Assembly: GCF_020783335.1 (NCBI RefSeq)
Contig: NZ_CP086068.1
Span: 4,154,001-4,218,000, forward strand
Direction: 5' to 3'
Length of the DNA: 64,000 nt
DNA from: Mucilaginibacter daejeonensis
Lineage (GTDB): Bacteria > Bacteroidota > Bacteroidia > Sphingobacteriales > Sphingobacteriaceae
Below the pieces are notes generated by a model. It was not told where the DNA came from. It did not search any database and worked only from the letters and a program-made list of their open reading frames with translations. The position numbers were made by a program, and so were the translations under genes. Of this stretch, positions 1-9,505 are shown in pieces (positions within the stretch are counted from its first letter, which is position 1; every line of letters begins with the position of its first letter).

Positions 1-2294
1 CCGATCGGCATGGTGCGCATGGGTAAACCTGTGTTAGCTAAACGTTCCTTCTCACGGGCAACTCTTTCAGCGCCGAACAAACCTGGAAGCGTAGGGATCA
101 AACGATCGGGCAGCATGGACCGTCGTGGGGTTTGCTCCCCGGTGAATACTGCGATATCAACGACCGGATGCCCTTGTTGCAATAAAGCCTGACAACGCTG
201 CAGGTAAGTGATCCAGGCACGGCTTTGCTTATACCAGGTCTGGTCGCGCTGCATGAACAACCCAATACCATCGAGGGTCAGGCCCGGTTTGCGGTCGATC
301 CATGGGTTTAGCGTATTCACGTGAAAGGTGAGGCGATTGACACCCAATGCCAAGTTGCGGTCGGCAAGTGATTTTAACATCGCCGGGTGCTCGTCCCACA
401 TGGTGCGCAGCTCGGTGAATGATTCAGATTGAATGATATTTTTGCCATAGATGTGCCCGCTCGAAATAGCATCCAGCATATCGTTCGGCTTATCGTGCGT
501 CGGACTGTTCAACCAGAACTCTCCCATGGGGATATCGGCCTTTTGGTAGTGCATCATACCATCGCTCACCATGGTAGGTGCTACACTTTCGGCAGTGAAC
601 GTGCGACCACGTTCGTGCGCTAAACGCTCCAACGTAGTGTAAAATTTATCGACGATCAGTTCAGCGATGGTCTGTCGAACATCTGCCAATACCTTTTCCG
701 ACTCGTCAGCACTTTGTACCGGCATACCGGCCATAACGGGCAGGTAGCTGATCAGATCATACCCTCTGCGCTGCTTGAACTCTTGCGCAAAGTTCTTAGA
801 CCAGTTTTGGCTGCCGCACTCCCAGCTATCGATATAGAACATCTTTAAGGTGCGATCGGCCACCTTAGGGTCAAGCATATCGTAGGTCTTGCCCCACCAG
901 TTCTTGAATTGCAACTCGGTGGCTTCGGGACTGAACTTATCGCACTCTAAACCCGAACCCTTACCGCCGGTGGCATTGGTATGCCCTGTTGAGGTATGCC
1001 CAACGCGAAGGATGGTCCAGTCACTGGCCGGTGCGTGCCATCGCAAACGGCCGTTGGCATCCAGTTTATGGGTAATGTTGATGATCTTATCTTTAGGGAT
1101 ACAGGTACCGTCGGGCAGTTCTGCTGCTGTCGTGCTTTTACTCACACGCCATACTTCACCCGTTTTACCTTCATACTGACCTATGCGCGGCTGGCCCGAA
1201 AGCTCCACTCCGGTGATCTTGAGCGATTGCTTCCACTTGGCAAAGTCCAGGTCCTCGGCACCGGGCTCTGAGCCTTCTTTGTCGTACACCAAACGGAAAT
1301 ATTTAGCCGTTGTAGGTACGATAGCTTGCGTCACCTCGGCATCGTTATCTTGCCAGCCATGGCGTGGCGGTTGCAGTTGGGTGATCTTGCGGAAGTTCTG
1401 CCCATCTTCACTGGCCATTACCGTCAAACGCTCCGATTGGTAGTTAGGCGAATTGGTATGGATGACCATTGAGCGGCAGGTGAACGGCTGTTTGAATTCG
1501 AATTGTATCCAGCAGGGATCACCGGTAGATAAGCTTTTTTTACCCTTAGGCTCCACCAGGAACTGCACATCGGTAGCGGGTAAACTGGTGGTCACTTTGG
1601 GAACAACCGTTTTGGTGCTTACCCCTGAACCGGGCAGCGACGGGTAAGCCAAAACCGCGATATCTTTGTAATAACCTTTATAATTCTCCGGCCTTTGCAG
1701 GGTATCGTTATAAGTTTTGCCGCCTTTGATGTGGGTCTCGGTCCACACCACTTTTTGCATCGACATCTCAGGCGTGATCCACGGACCGCCGGCCAATGCA
1801 AAACCATCACTCACATGCATACCCATTTTCAGGCCAAGTCGGTCAGCCTCGTTCATGGCAAACTTGACCATGTCCCACCACTCTGGGGTCAACTGCTCAA
1901 CAGGCGGATCAATGAATGGCGGATTGGCAGCAGGTTTAATGGTCACCAGATAAGCGCCGCCAATGCCAGCCTTTTTCATGGCCTCCAGATCGGCAGTGAT
2001 GCCTTTTTTGGTGATGGCCGCCTGCATCCAGTACCACAGCACCCATGGCTTGGCCGATCCGGGTGGTTTTTGGAATAGCTGCAGCAGGTCGGTTTTAGCT
2101 GCCTGCTTTTTGCCCACCTGCGCCTTGGCGCTGACAGCTAAGAAATTCAGTGCTATGAACAGACAGCAGTATTTTGTCAGGCTCGAAAAAGTGAGTATAC
2201 TTTTGCCTGTGTACTTACATAAACTGCTACCCGCACGGCGCTGATGCCGCGGAAGATGTTTTACTTCGGTCACTGCTTTTTGGGGCATGGTCAT
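1..2294 (-). CDS. GH106-type alpha-L-rhamnosidase, partial (C-terminus beyond left edge)
   Basis: An uninterrupted minus-strand frame of about 764 codons runs off the left edge. Its N-terminus has a basic stretch followed by a hydrophobic segment ending AVSAKAQ, which looks like an export signal. The mature part begins LLQLFQKPPGSAKPWVLWYWM and continues through a TIM-barrel-like region with GGAYLVTIKP and KMGMHVSDGFALAGGPW, and later FYIDSWECGSQNW and FTAESVAPTMVSDG. These match the large GH106 family, which removes alpha-L-rhamnose. The ATG at 2292-2294 directly abuts the stop codon of the GH2 gene at 2295, so translation is probably coupled. A second ATG lies two codons downstream. The signal peptide n-region is unusually long (about 40 residues), so the exact start is uncertain. 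In RG-II systems a GH106 acts on chain rhamnose; that role is inferred from context. Confidence 0.85.
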   Translation of the reverse strand, partial: MTMPQKAVTEVKHLPRHQRRAGSSLCKYTGKSILTFSSLTKYCCLFIALNFLAVSAKAQVGKKQAAKTDLLQLFQKPPGSAKPWVLWYWMQAAITKKGITADLEAMKKAGIGGAYLVTIKPAANPPFIDPPVEQLTPEWWDMVKFAMNEADRLGLKMGMHVSDGFALAGGPWITPEMSMQKVVWTETHIKGGKTYNDTLQRPENYKGYYKDIAVLAYPSLPGSGVSTKTVVPKVTTSLPATDVQFLVEPKGKKSLSTGDPCWIQFEFKQPFTCRSMVIHTNSPNYQSERLTVMASEDGQNFRKITQLQPPRHGWQDNDAEVTQAIVPTTAKYFRLVYDKEGSEPGAEDLDFAKWKQSLKITGVELSGQPRIGQYEGKTGEVWRVSKSTTAAELPDGTCIPKDKIINITHKLDANGRLRWHAPASDWTILRVGHTSTGHTNATGGKGSGLECDKFSPEATELQFKNWWGKTYDMLDPKVADRTLKMFYIDSWECGSQNWSKNFAQEFKQRRGYDLISYLPVMAGMPVQSADESEKVLADVRQTIAELIVDKFYTTLERLAHERGRTFTAESVAPTMVSDGMMHYQKADIPMGEFWLNSPTHDKPNDMLDAISSGHIYGKNIIQSESFTELRTMWDEHPAMLKSLADRNLALGVNRLTFHVNTLNPWIDRKPGLTLDGIGLFMQRDQTWYKQSRAWITYLQRCQALLQQGHPVVDIAVFTGEQTPRRSMLPDRLIPTLPGLFGAERVAREKERLANTGLPMRTMPI

Positions 2295-5200
2295 CTATAT
2301 TCCTTTAACTTTCCTAACCACCTCACTCATTTTAGCGGCGGTGGCTTTGCATGGGTACAAGCTAAAACCGTAGCGGTACGGCTTGGCCGGAATCTGATAT
2401 TTTTCCAATGGAGCTGCCACGTCTGACCAACTATCATTACCGCCCACGCCCATTTGAATCAGGTCGATGTTGAGGGTGATGTAACCGGCATCCTTTAGCT
2501 TGTTGGTATGCTTGGCCGCCACGATGTTGGCTTCGGTGTAGGGCCAGGCGCTCATGCTTAACAAACTGTCTGCTGTTACCAGTAAACCGTTTTGCTGTTT
2601 ATCACCCAGGAACATCCAACGCACGTCTGTACGATTGCCGTTCTCTTGCGGTACAGCATAATTCTCCATAAAGTCGGCTATCGGTTGGGTATAAATGCCA
2701 GCCTCTGAACCGCTGTTACGATCGATATAATTTTCTAACGGACCGCGACCGTAGTAGCTGATGTTGTCATAAGCGCGTTTAATGCCGCCCTGCATACCCA
2801 CTTTAGGTAGGTTGTTCAGGCCCGATACTTTAGGAATGAATTCATAGTTGACCTTGACCACACCCGAACCGCTGATATTATAGCTTACGTTCACCTCGGC
2901 ACTGTCATTCATGAGGCTGTAATCGCTGTTGATCACCGCCGAACCATCACTGCCCTGCCCTATGCTTATCTGCTTTAGCACCGGTTTGACCGTGAACCAC
3001 GGTCTCAGTTTGCGCTCGGCCTTCCAACCACGGTGATCGTTATCGGTCACCGGGCGACTAAAATGTGGCAGCAATGGCGCAAAGATCTGTTCTTGCCCGT
3101 TCCACTTATACGAGGTCAGTGCACCATTCTTCATATCGAAATTGATGGCAAATCCTTTTCCGGTGATCGTAGGGCCATTAGCCGCCTCGGTCACCACCAA
3201 TTTACCATTATTTTTCTGTGGGAACTCAGCAGCAGCTAAGCCTTTCAAGGTGAACTGATCCGACGCGATCTCATAACCTTTCGCTGCCCACAACTCGTCT
3301 TTGCCTAAGCTGAAATGAATATCGGCCAGGTACTCACGCCCGGCCTTGAACGATGGCAGGTACTGGCGAATGCTGATCACGGTATCCTTACCAGCCGCAA
3401 GGCTCATCACCGGTAATGCTTTCCTCACGATAATGTTCCCATCCTCGCGTAGCTGAAGCATTACGGTATAAGCTGATAGGTTTTGTACCGCGCTACGATT
3501 AGTGATCTTGATCAAGCATTTAGGAACATCGGTCAGCTCGGCTACAACCGGCTGGAACACGTGCTTACTCTCGAACATGGCTGCTTTTGGTCGGCCGTCC
3601 GAGGCTACCGTTCCTTTAATGGTAAAGTTATCGTAATACTTTTCTCCAAAATCACCGCCATAAGCGTAGAACGGTGTTCCCACAGAGTCGCGCTTCAACA
3701 AGCCCTGATCTTTAAATTCCCAGATGGCGCCACCGATCACGCGTGGTAATGAACGCCACTGGTCCCAAAGATCTTTCAGGTTACCGTTAGAGTTCCCCAT
3801 TGCATGCGAATACTCCACAAAAAATATCGGCCGGTTATCGCCATTACGCTGGTTCACCAGTAAAGGAGCGGTATACAGCGCGGGGTACATTCTGCTCACG
3901 ATGTCCACATAAGGCTCGTCGATCGGGTTCTGTAAGCGGTGCGAGTGGTCGTTAGGTTTGAGGTAACGGGCGTCGGTCACATCGATATAACCCTCGGCCT
4001 GCGGTGTACCTTGCGCAGGTTCGTAGTGTACCGGGCGTGTGATATCAAAATCATGTATCCAGGCGGCCATAGCAGCATGGTTAGGTCCGCGACCAGCCTC
4101 ATTACCCAAACTCCAGATCACAATGCTGGGGTGGTTCTTGTCGCGCATCACCATACGGGTGGCACGGTCCAAATAAGCGCTGGTCCATTGAGGGTCATTA
4201 CTTAACTTGGATCCTAAGCCGTGTGTCTCCAGGTTAGCCTCATCGATCACCAGGATGCCGTATTGATCACAAAGATCATACAGGTACGGGTCCATGGGGT
4301 AATGGCTGGTGCGGATACAGTTGAAATTGAACCTTTTAATGGTGCGCACATCCTCCAAAATATCCTCGCGCGATAGCGCTTTGCCTTTTACCGGGTGATG
4401 GTCCGGTCGGTTGATGCCGTACAGGTAGGTCACCTTGCCATTGATCAGCAGTTTACTGTCCGTCTTACGGAACTCCACACTCCTAAAACCTACGCGGCAG
4501 CTTTTCACTTCCAACGTATGGCCGGTGCTATCTTGTAATGACAGGGTCAATGTGTACAAATTCGGTCGCTCATCACTCCACTTGGCCGGGTTCTTTACCT
4601 CTGCCTCTAACAGGCCGAACTTCACGTTATCCAAACGCGGATATATCTCATTGATGATACTCTCTACACTGCGTTGCAATGGCTTTTGAAAAACCTCTTT
4701 CTTGTTCTGATCAAACAATTGAGCCTTGATCTGGTAACCTTTGATCGCTTTACCGGTCAGATTCTCGATGCGTGGGCGGATGCTCAACAAAGCATCCTTG
4801 TACTCCTTGTCCAGTTTGGTCTGATAAAAAAAGTCGGCTATACGCAGCTTTGGCTCTGCTAATAGCATTACCTCCCGGTGGATGCCGCTCAAACGCCATT
4901 GGTCCTGATCTTCCAAAAAGGAACCATCGCTCCAGCGGATGTTCTGCACCGATACGATGTTCTCGCCAGCCTGTAAATATGGAGTGATGTTAAATTCTGA
5001 CGACAGGAAGCTATCCTCGCCATAACCCAGGAACTTACCGTTCAGCCACACCTTGAAGCCCGAACTTACCCCGCCAAAATGCAGCGTCACGTTCATATCC
5101 TTCCAGTTGGCCGGCAGGGTGAAGGTGCGCTGATAGCTGCCTACGCCATTCATATCCAGCGGTACATGGGGTGGGTTCACCGGGCGGAACGGATACACAG

Positions 5201-5642
5201 CGCTTTTATAGATCGGCTTGCCGTAACCCAGCATTTCTACGCTTGATGGGACAGTGATCTTTTTCCAGCCTGATACCCGGCCTTTATAAAAGTCCTTAGG
5301 CGCATCGGCAGGTTTTTCGGCAAAGCTAAAATCCCATTGTCCGTTCAGCGACAACATGCGGCCTGAACGTTCGCGGTCGCCGGTAACGGCATCAGCCACA
5401 TTGCTGAACGAATATGCCGTAGCCCGAGAAGCGTCACGGTTGATACTGCTCACCAGGGGATCTTCCCAAGGCTCGGTCTGGAACACAGCGGGTGCGTTAG
5501 GCACGGCCGCAGGCGTTTTATCTACCAACTGGGCAAAAAGCGTGGAAGGAACTAAGCAAAATAGCAGCCCCACCCAAATCCTCCCCGGGAGGGAGGACCT
5601 TATGTTTTGGTCACGTATAAATTCAAGCATGGAATAGCACAT
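2295..5642 (-). CDS. GH2 beta-galactosidase, LacZ type, with C-terminal small-chain domain
   Basis: The 1115-residue exported GH2 has all LacZ parts: sugar-binding jelly roll (about 95-260), immunoglobulin-like domain, TIM barrel (about 400-690) and a C-terminal Bgal small-chain beta-sandwich (about 830-1110, with YYGRGPLENY). The acid/base is Glu515 in WSLGNEAGRGPNH and the nucleophile is Glu610 in FFVEYSHAMGNSNG, both typical of beta-galactosidases. It lies 54 bp after the GH78 gene and abuts GH106. The signal peptide is odd: a 36-bp interspersed G+C-rich repeat (5566-5601) is read in frame and encodes part of it. ATGs at residues 1 and 5 (5642 and 5630) are both possible starts. A likely role is removal of beta-D-galactose, such as that of RG-II chain B, but a specificity for other pectic galactan is possible. 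Confidence 0.9.
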   Translation of the reverse strand: MCYSMLEFIRDQNIRSSLPGRIWVGLLFCLVPSTLFAQLVDKTPAAVPNAPAVFQTEPWEDPLVSSINRDASRATAYSFSNVADAVTGDRERSGRMLSLNGQWDFSFAEKPADAPKDFYKGRVSGWKKITVPSSVEMLGYGKPIYKSAVYPFRPVNPPHVPLDMNGVGSYQRTFTLPANWKDMNVTLHFGGVSSGFKVWLNGKFLGYGEDSFLSSEFNITPYLQAGENIVSVQNIRWSDGSFLEDQDQWRLSGIHREVMLLAEPKLRIADFFYQTKLDKEYKDALLSIRPRIENLTGKAIKGYQIKAQLFDQNKKEVFQKPLQRSVESIINEIYPRLDNVKFGLLEAEVKNPAKWSDERPNLYTLTLSLQDSTGHTLEVKSCRVGFRSVEFRKTDSKLLINGKVTYLYGINRPDHHPVKGKALSREDILEDVRTIKRFNFNCIRTSHYPMDPYLYDLCDQYGILVIDEANLETHGLGSKLSNDPQWTSAYLDRATRMVMRDKNHPSIVIWSLGNEAGRGPNHAAMAAWIHDFDITRPVHYEPAQGTPQAEGYIDVTDARYLKPNDHSHRLQNPIDEPYVDIVSRMYPALYTAPLLVNQRNGDNRPIFFVEYSHAMGNSNGNLKDLWDQWRSLPRVIGGAIWEFKDQGLLKRDSVGTPFYAYGGDFGEKYYDNFTIKGTVASDGRPKAAMFESKHVFQPVVAELTDVPKCLIKITNRSAVQNLSAYTVMLQLREDGNIIVRKALPVMSLAAGKDTVISIRQYLPSFKAGREYLADIHFSLGKDELWAAKGYEIASDQFTLKGLAAAEFPQKNNGKLVVTEAANGPTITGKGFAINFDMKNGALTSYKWNGQEQIFAPLLPHFSRPVTDNDHRGWKAERKLRPWFTVKPVLKQISIGQGSDGSAVINSDYSLMNDSAEVNVSYNISGSGVVKVNYEFIPKVSGLNNLPKVGMQGGIKRAYDNISYYGRGPLENYIDRNSGSEAGIYTQPIADFMENYAVPQENGNRTDVRWMFLGDKQQNGLLVTADSLLSMSAWPYTEANIVAAKHTNKLKDAGYITLNIDLIQMGVGGNDSWSDVAAPLEKYQIPAKPYRYGFSLYPCKATAAKMSEVVRKVKGI
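5566..5601. repeat. Family B G+C-rich interspersed repeat inside a signal-peptide coding region
   Basis: This 36-bp copy has the core CTCCCCGGGAGGGAGG and matches the unit at 63100-63134 almost exactly. On the minus strand it encodes twelve residues, RSSLPGRIWVGL and neighbours, inside the N-terminal export signal of the GH2 enzyme. Its length is a multiple of three, so the frame is kept. Confidence 0.85.
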
Positions 5643-5696
5643 ACCCTGAAGCTTTTATCACCTCAGGGCATAATTGGTCTTAACATGCAAGTTTGC

Positions 5697-7901
5697 TTAA
5701 ATTGCTGTATATTTTATTGTATGATCTTTTCCTTTTTCTATACTAACTTCGTATGAGCCGTTAGCAAGGGTGGTGATCGCTGCACCGTTACTCACCGGCT
5801 TGCTCTTGCTTTTGATGCGCAGTTTGCCGGTACCGGTGGCTGAGGTGATCTTGATCTCGGTAGCGCTTACTTTCAGCTTAATATCACCTTTTGGTGTTGG
5901 TATCGTCCCTTCCATCCATTGCAGGCCGCCCAACTGAGGCTCGATGCTGTAGGTGTTATAACCGGGCGATGTTGGCTTGACGCCTAAATAGTATTTACCT
6001 AAAAGGTAGATCGGGCTGGCTCCCCAGGCATGGCAAAGGCTTTTACCGAACGGACGGCCATACATGGCGTACACTTCAGCACCCTTTTTGTCGGGGTTAT
6101 ATTCTTCCCAAAATGAGGTAGCGCCTAAATTGAGCATTCCGCCCCAGTAGTCTTTCATCTGTTTCAGCACATAATCCTGCTCGCCCATGGCACACAAGGC
6201 TTCCAGCTCGTAAAAGCGCATGTATGGGGTGGTGATCTTAGGCACTTTGTTGTTCAGCAGCACGTACTTTTTAACGTCCTGCTTTTGAGCCTCGTTGAAG
6301 TAGTTAAAGAAGATGCCGAACATGTTGGCATACCGGGTCACATTGTCGGTTTGCTTGCCGTTGATCCGGCTGTGCACCATGGCATGTTTTTGCGCGTTCC
6401 AGTAGTAAGCGAACAGCTTTGTTTTGAGGTCTTTGGCCAAAGCGGTGTATTTGGTTGCTCCCTGCGCATCTTTCATGATGTTGGCACAAAGCGACATGCT
6501 CTCTAAGCTTCGACAGAGTAACATTTGCTCAAAGCTTACCTCGCCCTGCTTGCTCAGCCCATCGGCCCAGTCAATGAATACCCAATCGCCCGACAGGCCC
6601 TGCATCAATCCGTCCTTATTGCGGCGCTTGAGGCAGTAGTCCATCATGCTTTTCATACTGTCATATGATTGGGCGATGAAGGCCTTATCACCCGAATGCT
6701 GGTAATAATCGTAAATGCTGATGAACCAATAGAAGGTATAATCCATGATGGTATTGATATGGCTGGTCACCGGATCTTTACCGCGCAGGGCGCTGATGGT
6801 ACGTTTTACTGTTGGCGAATCAAAGTACAGGTAATAGTTCATTAGGTAGCTTTGCGCCGCATCGCCCGACCATACCCAGCGGTCGCGTTTGATACCATCG
6901 ATGAAGAACTCGCGAGTGTTCAGCTCCATGGTGTAAGCGGCCACATCCCATATCTTATTGATCTGTTCGTCGTTACATTTAAAGCTTCCGCGTTGCTCAA
7001 CGGGCGAATATTCGTACAGCATCGATACGTCATCAATGCTTACGTTATCGTCGAATACCACATTCACATAACGGAATGCGCGCGAACCGTCGAACGTATA
7101 GTCATCGGCCTTGGCCTGATCGATCGTGATGCTGTCGGCCAGTTCGCCGTGCAACTTATCCAGGGCTTCTTCCTTGCTCTCGCCAAAGTACATGTTGATG
7201 GCTCCCTTACCTTTCACGTTGTGCAGCTTGAGGAAGCCGAACGTCTCCTTACCAAAATCGACCAGGATCGAATGAGCTTTTTTATTGCTGCTAACAGCTT
7301 TCATGGGCTTGACCGGCAGGCGGAACATAGATGGCATCGACAGCGCATCATTAAAATTCCACGAACCGGCATCCACATACTTAGTGGCCGACAGATCTGA
7401 CGCTTTACCCGACGCATCGATCCATTCCTTATCCTCAAAGGTCACCTTCCATGAGGCATCACTCACCACGTGGGGACTTTTGAAATATACCGATGGAACG
7501 CTGGCCTGGTTGTACACCTTCATGTTGATGCGGTGTTTACCGGCGGGCAGGGAGATCTTTTTGGGATAGCCCGAAAAAGCCTTGCCGTCTATCTTGATGT
7601 TGTACTGACCATCAACGGCCAGTTCGGCCTCTTCGGCTGTGGGGATATCATAATCTTTATGAAAATCGATGAGCACATAATGACTATCCAGCTTCCAAAA
7701 TGGCGGTAGGAACGAGCCCCGTTCGGTGCGGCGGTTCTGCATCTTATTGCTCAACCATATCTCGTAATCGCCGGGGTACCATATCCAGGTGGCATTGGTT
7801 TGAGCGTGCGCTTTGGAAGTGGTAAATAACGAGAGCAAAGTCGTCAATGTCGTTATGAGGAGGAACGACGTTCTTATATTTAATATAAAATTCTTTTTCA
7901 T
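5697..7901 (-). CDS. GH78 family alpha-L-rhamnosidase (short form)
   Basis: The 734-residue protein has an N-terminal signal peptide ending SKAHAQ. Two beta-sandwich regions (about 35-300) precede an alpha/alpha six-barrel (about 310-640) and a C-terminal beta-sandwich. The barrel holds the GH78 motif DGIKRDRWVWSGD at 335-347, with acidic residues at 335, 340 and 347, and later GATSFWEEYNP, which supplies the second catalytic acid. The motif is of the DG-KRDR type and unlike those of the other two GH78 proteins here, which have DCPQRNER or DCPHREK. It is short for the family because the N-terminal domains are reduced. The gene starts 2 bp after the symporter stop codon, so the two are co-transcribed. 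It is expected to release L-rhamnose from a pectic oligosaccharide in the periplasm. Confidence 0.85.
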   Translation of the reverse strand: MKKNFILNIRTSFLLITTLTTLLSLFTTSKAHAQTNATWIWYPGDYEIWLSNKMQNRRTERGSFLPPFWKLDSHYVLIDFHKDYDIPTAEEAELAVDGQYNIKIDGKAFSGYPKKISLPAGKHRINMKVYNQASVPSVYFKSPHVVSDASWKVTFEDKEWIDASGKASDLSATKYVDAGSWNFNDALSMPSMFRLPVKPMKAVSSNKKAHSILVDFGKETFGFLKLHNVKGKGAINMYFGESKEEALDKLHGELADSITIDQAKADDYTFDGSRAFRYVNVVFDDNVSIDDVSMLYEYSPVEQRGSFKCNDEQINKIWDVAAYTMELNTREFFIDGIKRDRWVWSGDAAQSYLMNYYLYFDSPTVKRTISALRGKDPVTSHINTIMDYTFYWFISIYDYYQHSGDKAFIAQSYDSMKSMMDYCLKRRNKDGLMQGLSGDWVFIDWADGLSKQGEVSFEQMLLCRSLESMSLCANIMKDAQGATKYTALAKDLKTKLFAYYWNAQKHAMVHSRINGKQTDNVTRYANMFGIFFNYFNEAQKQDVKKYVLLNNKVPKITTPYMRFYELEALCAMGEQDYVLKQMKDYWGGMLNLGATSFWEEYNPDKKGAEVYAMYGRPFGKSLCHAWGASPIYLLGKYYLGVKPTSPGYNTYSIEPQLGGLQWMEGTIPTPKGDIKLKVSATEIKITSATGTGKLRIKSKSKPVSNGAAITTLANGSYEVSIEKGKDHTIKYTAI

Positions 7902-7903
7902 GA

Positions 7904-9493
7904 TCAGTGTCCGTTAAAATAAATGTAGAGGCTTATCATCACCACGGTCAGTAAGGTCCAGGCGATCTTGACGCGGTTGGTCGCTTTAGGCAGGTCGGCT
8001 AACTCGTTCTCGCCTGGCGTGTAGACCTCGGGCGAACTATCCAGTAAGGAAATTAGGATAGCCACGATGAACAGGAAAGCGAATATGCAGAACGATAGCA
8101 GCAGGTAATGCGGCCAAAAACTGTATTTAGATGGAGGGAGCACCCAAAGGTACACTACGCCGGTACCTAAACTAAATGCTGAACCAGCCGACAAGATCGT
8201 GTTCACTGCTTTGCGGGTCGTACGTTTCCAAAATACGGTCAACAGGAACACCACCGATAATGGGGGCGCGATGAAGCCCAAAACCGACTGGAACACATCG
8301 AATAGGTTCAGCCCCTTGATGCTATCGATAGCCAGTGCCATCACGATGGCGAACAAGCAACCCACGATCACGGTTATACGTCCTACCCTGATCAGGTCGG
8401 AATTGGTGGCCTGAGGATTGATCTTTTCAGCGTAGATATCGGTGGTAAATACAGTGCTCAACGCATTAAGCGATGAACCGATAGTGCCCACCAGAACGGC
8501 GATCAGCACCACGATCACCAAGCCGTTCATCCCTGGTGGGAACAAACTGGTCACCATGGTCATATAGGCTTCAGCCGGGTCTTTCAAATGCGGGAACAGG
8601 ATGTAGCAAAGCACCCCGGTGAGGATGAACAATGGTAATGACAGGATCTTTAACCAACCGATAAAATTAACACCCAACTGGCCTTGTTCGAGGTTACGCG
8701 CTCCCAAAACCGATTGAACCATAGCCTGATCGGTACAAAAGAAAGCCACAGCTGATACCGGGTAACCCAATAATATAGCAGGCCAAGGATACTTGGTATC
8801 AGTGGCCGGATGAATCAGGTTCCAGTAATCGCTTGGAGCACTGTGGAACATGGCGGTGATACCTCCTACCTTGTTCAGTCCTAATATGGTGAGTGTTAGG
8901 GAAACCCCTATCAGCAAGATCATTTGGAATACGTTGACCTTGGCAATGGCCTTTAAGCCACCTGCATAAGCGAATATGCCTGCGAACGACACCAATGCGA
9001 TCACCGACTGCCACATCGGTATGCCCAGTATTTGCCTTACCAAAAAGCCACCAGCGAATAACCCCAACGACAGCCACGAGATCAAAATCTTTATCAGCGC
9101 ATACCAGGCCAGTATGTTACGGGTAGAATCACCATAGCGGTTACCCATAAATTCGGGCATGGTGCTAACCTTGGAGGCCAAGTAACGCGGGGCAAACACC
9201 AATGCCAGCAACATCAGGAACACAAAGGCGTACCACTCAAAATTAACGGCCAAGATGCCGGTGCTATAGCCGATGCTGGCAAAGGCCAGCAGCATAGATG
9301 GCCCCACATTGGTACCCCACATATTTAAACCTATACTGCTCCACCCCAACGATTTGTTGGCCAGGAACAGCGTCTCATCGGTATTTTTCTTGCTGCCGAA
9401 ACTGGCCCGGTAGCCGATCACGATCAGCACCACCAGGTATACCGCTACAATGGCATAGTCTAAAGTGGTGAGGCGCTCGATAATGTTTCCCAT
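7904..9493 (-). CDS. Sodium:solute symporter (SSS family)
   Basis: This is a polytopic inner-membrane protein of about 529 residues with roughly 13-14 hydrophobic segments. It has the SSS-family signature region GSSLNALSTVFTTDIYAEKINP, where the serine/threonine residues normally help bind sodium. The ATG at 9493 is chosen over an in-frame TTG one codon upstream. It lies between the Gfo/Idh/MocA oxidoreductase (gap 12 bp) and a GH78 rhamnosidase (gap 2 bp), which suggests it imports a monosaccharide or sugar acid released by the neighbouring enzymes. The substrate cannot be read from the sequence. A second, divergent SSS protein is encoded at 43757-45337. Confidence 0.9.
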   Translation of the reverse strand: MGNIIERLTTLDYAIVAVYLVVLIVIGYRASFGSKKNTDETLFLANKSLGWSSIGLNMWGTNVGPSMLLAFASIGYSTGILAVNFEWYAFVFLMLLALVFAPRYLASKVSTMPEFMGNRYGDSTRNILAWYALIKILISWLSLGLFAGGFLVRQILGIPMWQSVIALVSFAGIFAYAGGLKAIAKVNVFQMILLIGVSLTLTILGLNKVGGITAMFHSAPSDYWNLIHPATDTKYPWPAILLGYPVSAVAFFCTDQAMVQSVLGARNLEQGQLGVNFIGWLKILSLPLFILTGVLCYILFPHLKDPAEAYMTMVTSLFPPGMNGLVIVVLIAVLVGTIGSSLNALSTVFTTDIYAEKINPQATNSDLIRVGRITVIVGCLFAIVMALAIDSIKGLNLFDVFQSVLGFIAPPLSVVFLLTVFWKRTTRKAVNTILSAGSAFSLGTGVVYLWVLPPSKYSFWPHYLLLSFCIFAFLFIVAILISLLDSSPEVYTPGENELADLPKATNRVKIAWTLLTVVMISLYIYFNGH

Positions 9494-9505
9494 CAATGCT
9501 GAGGT

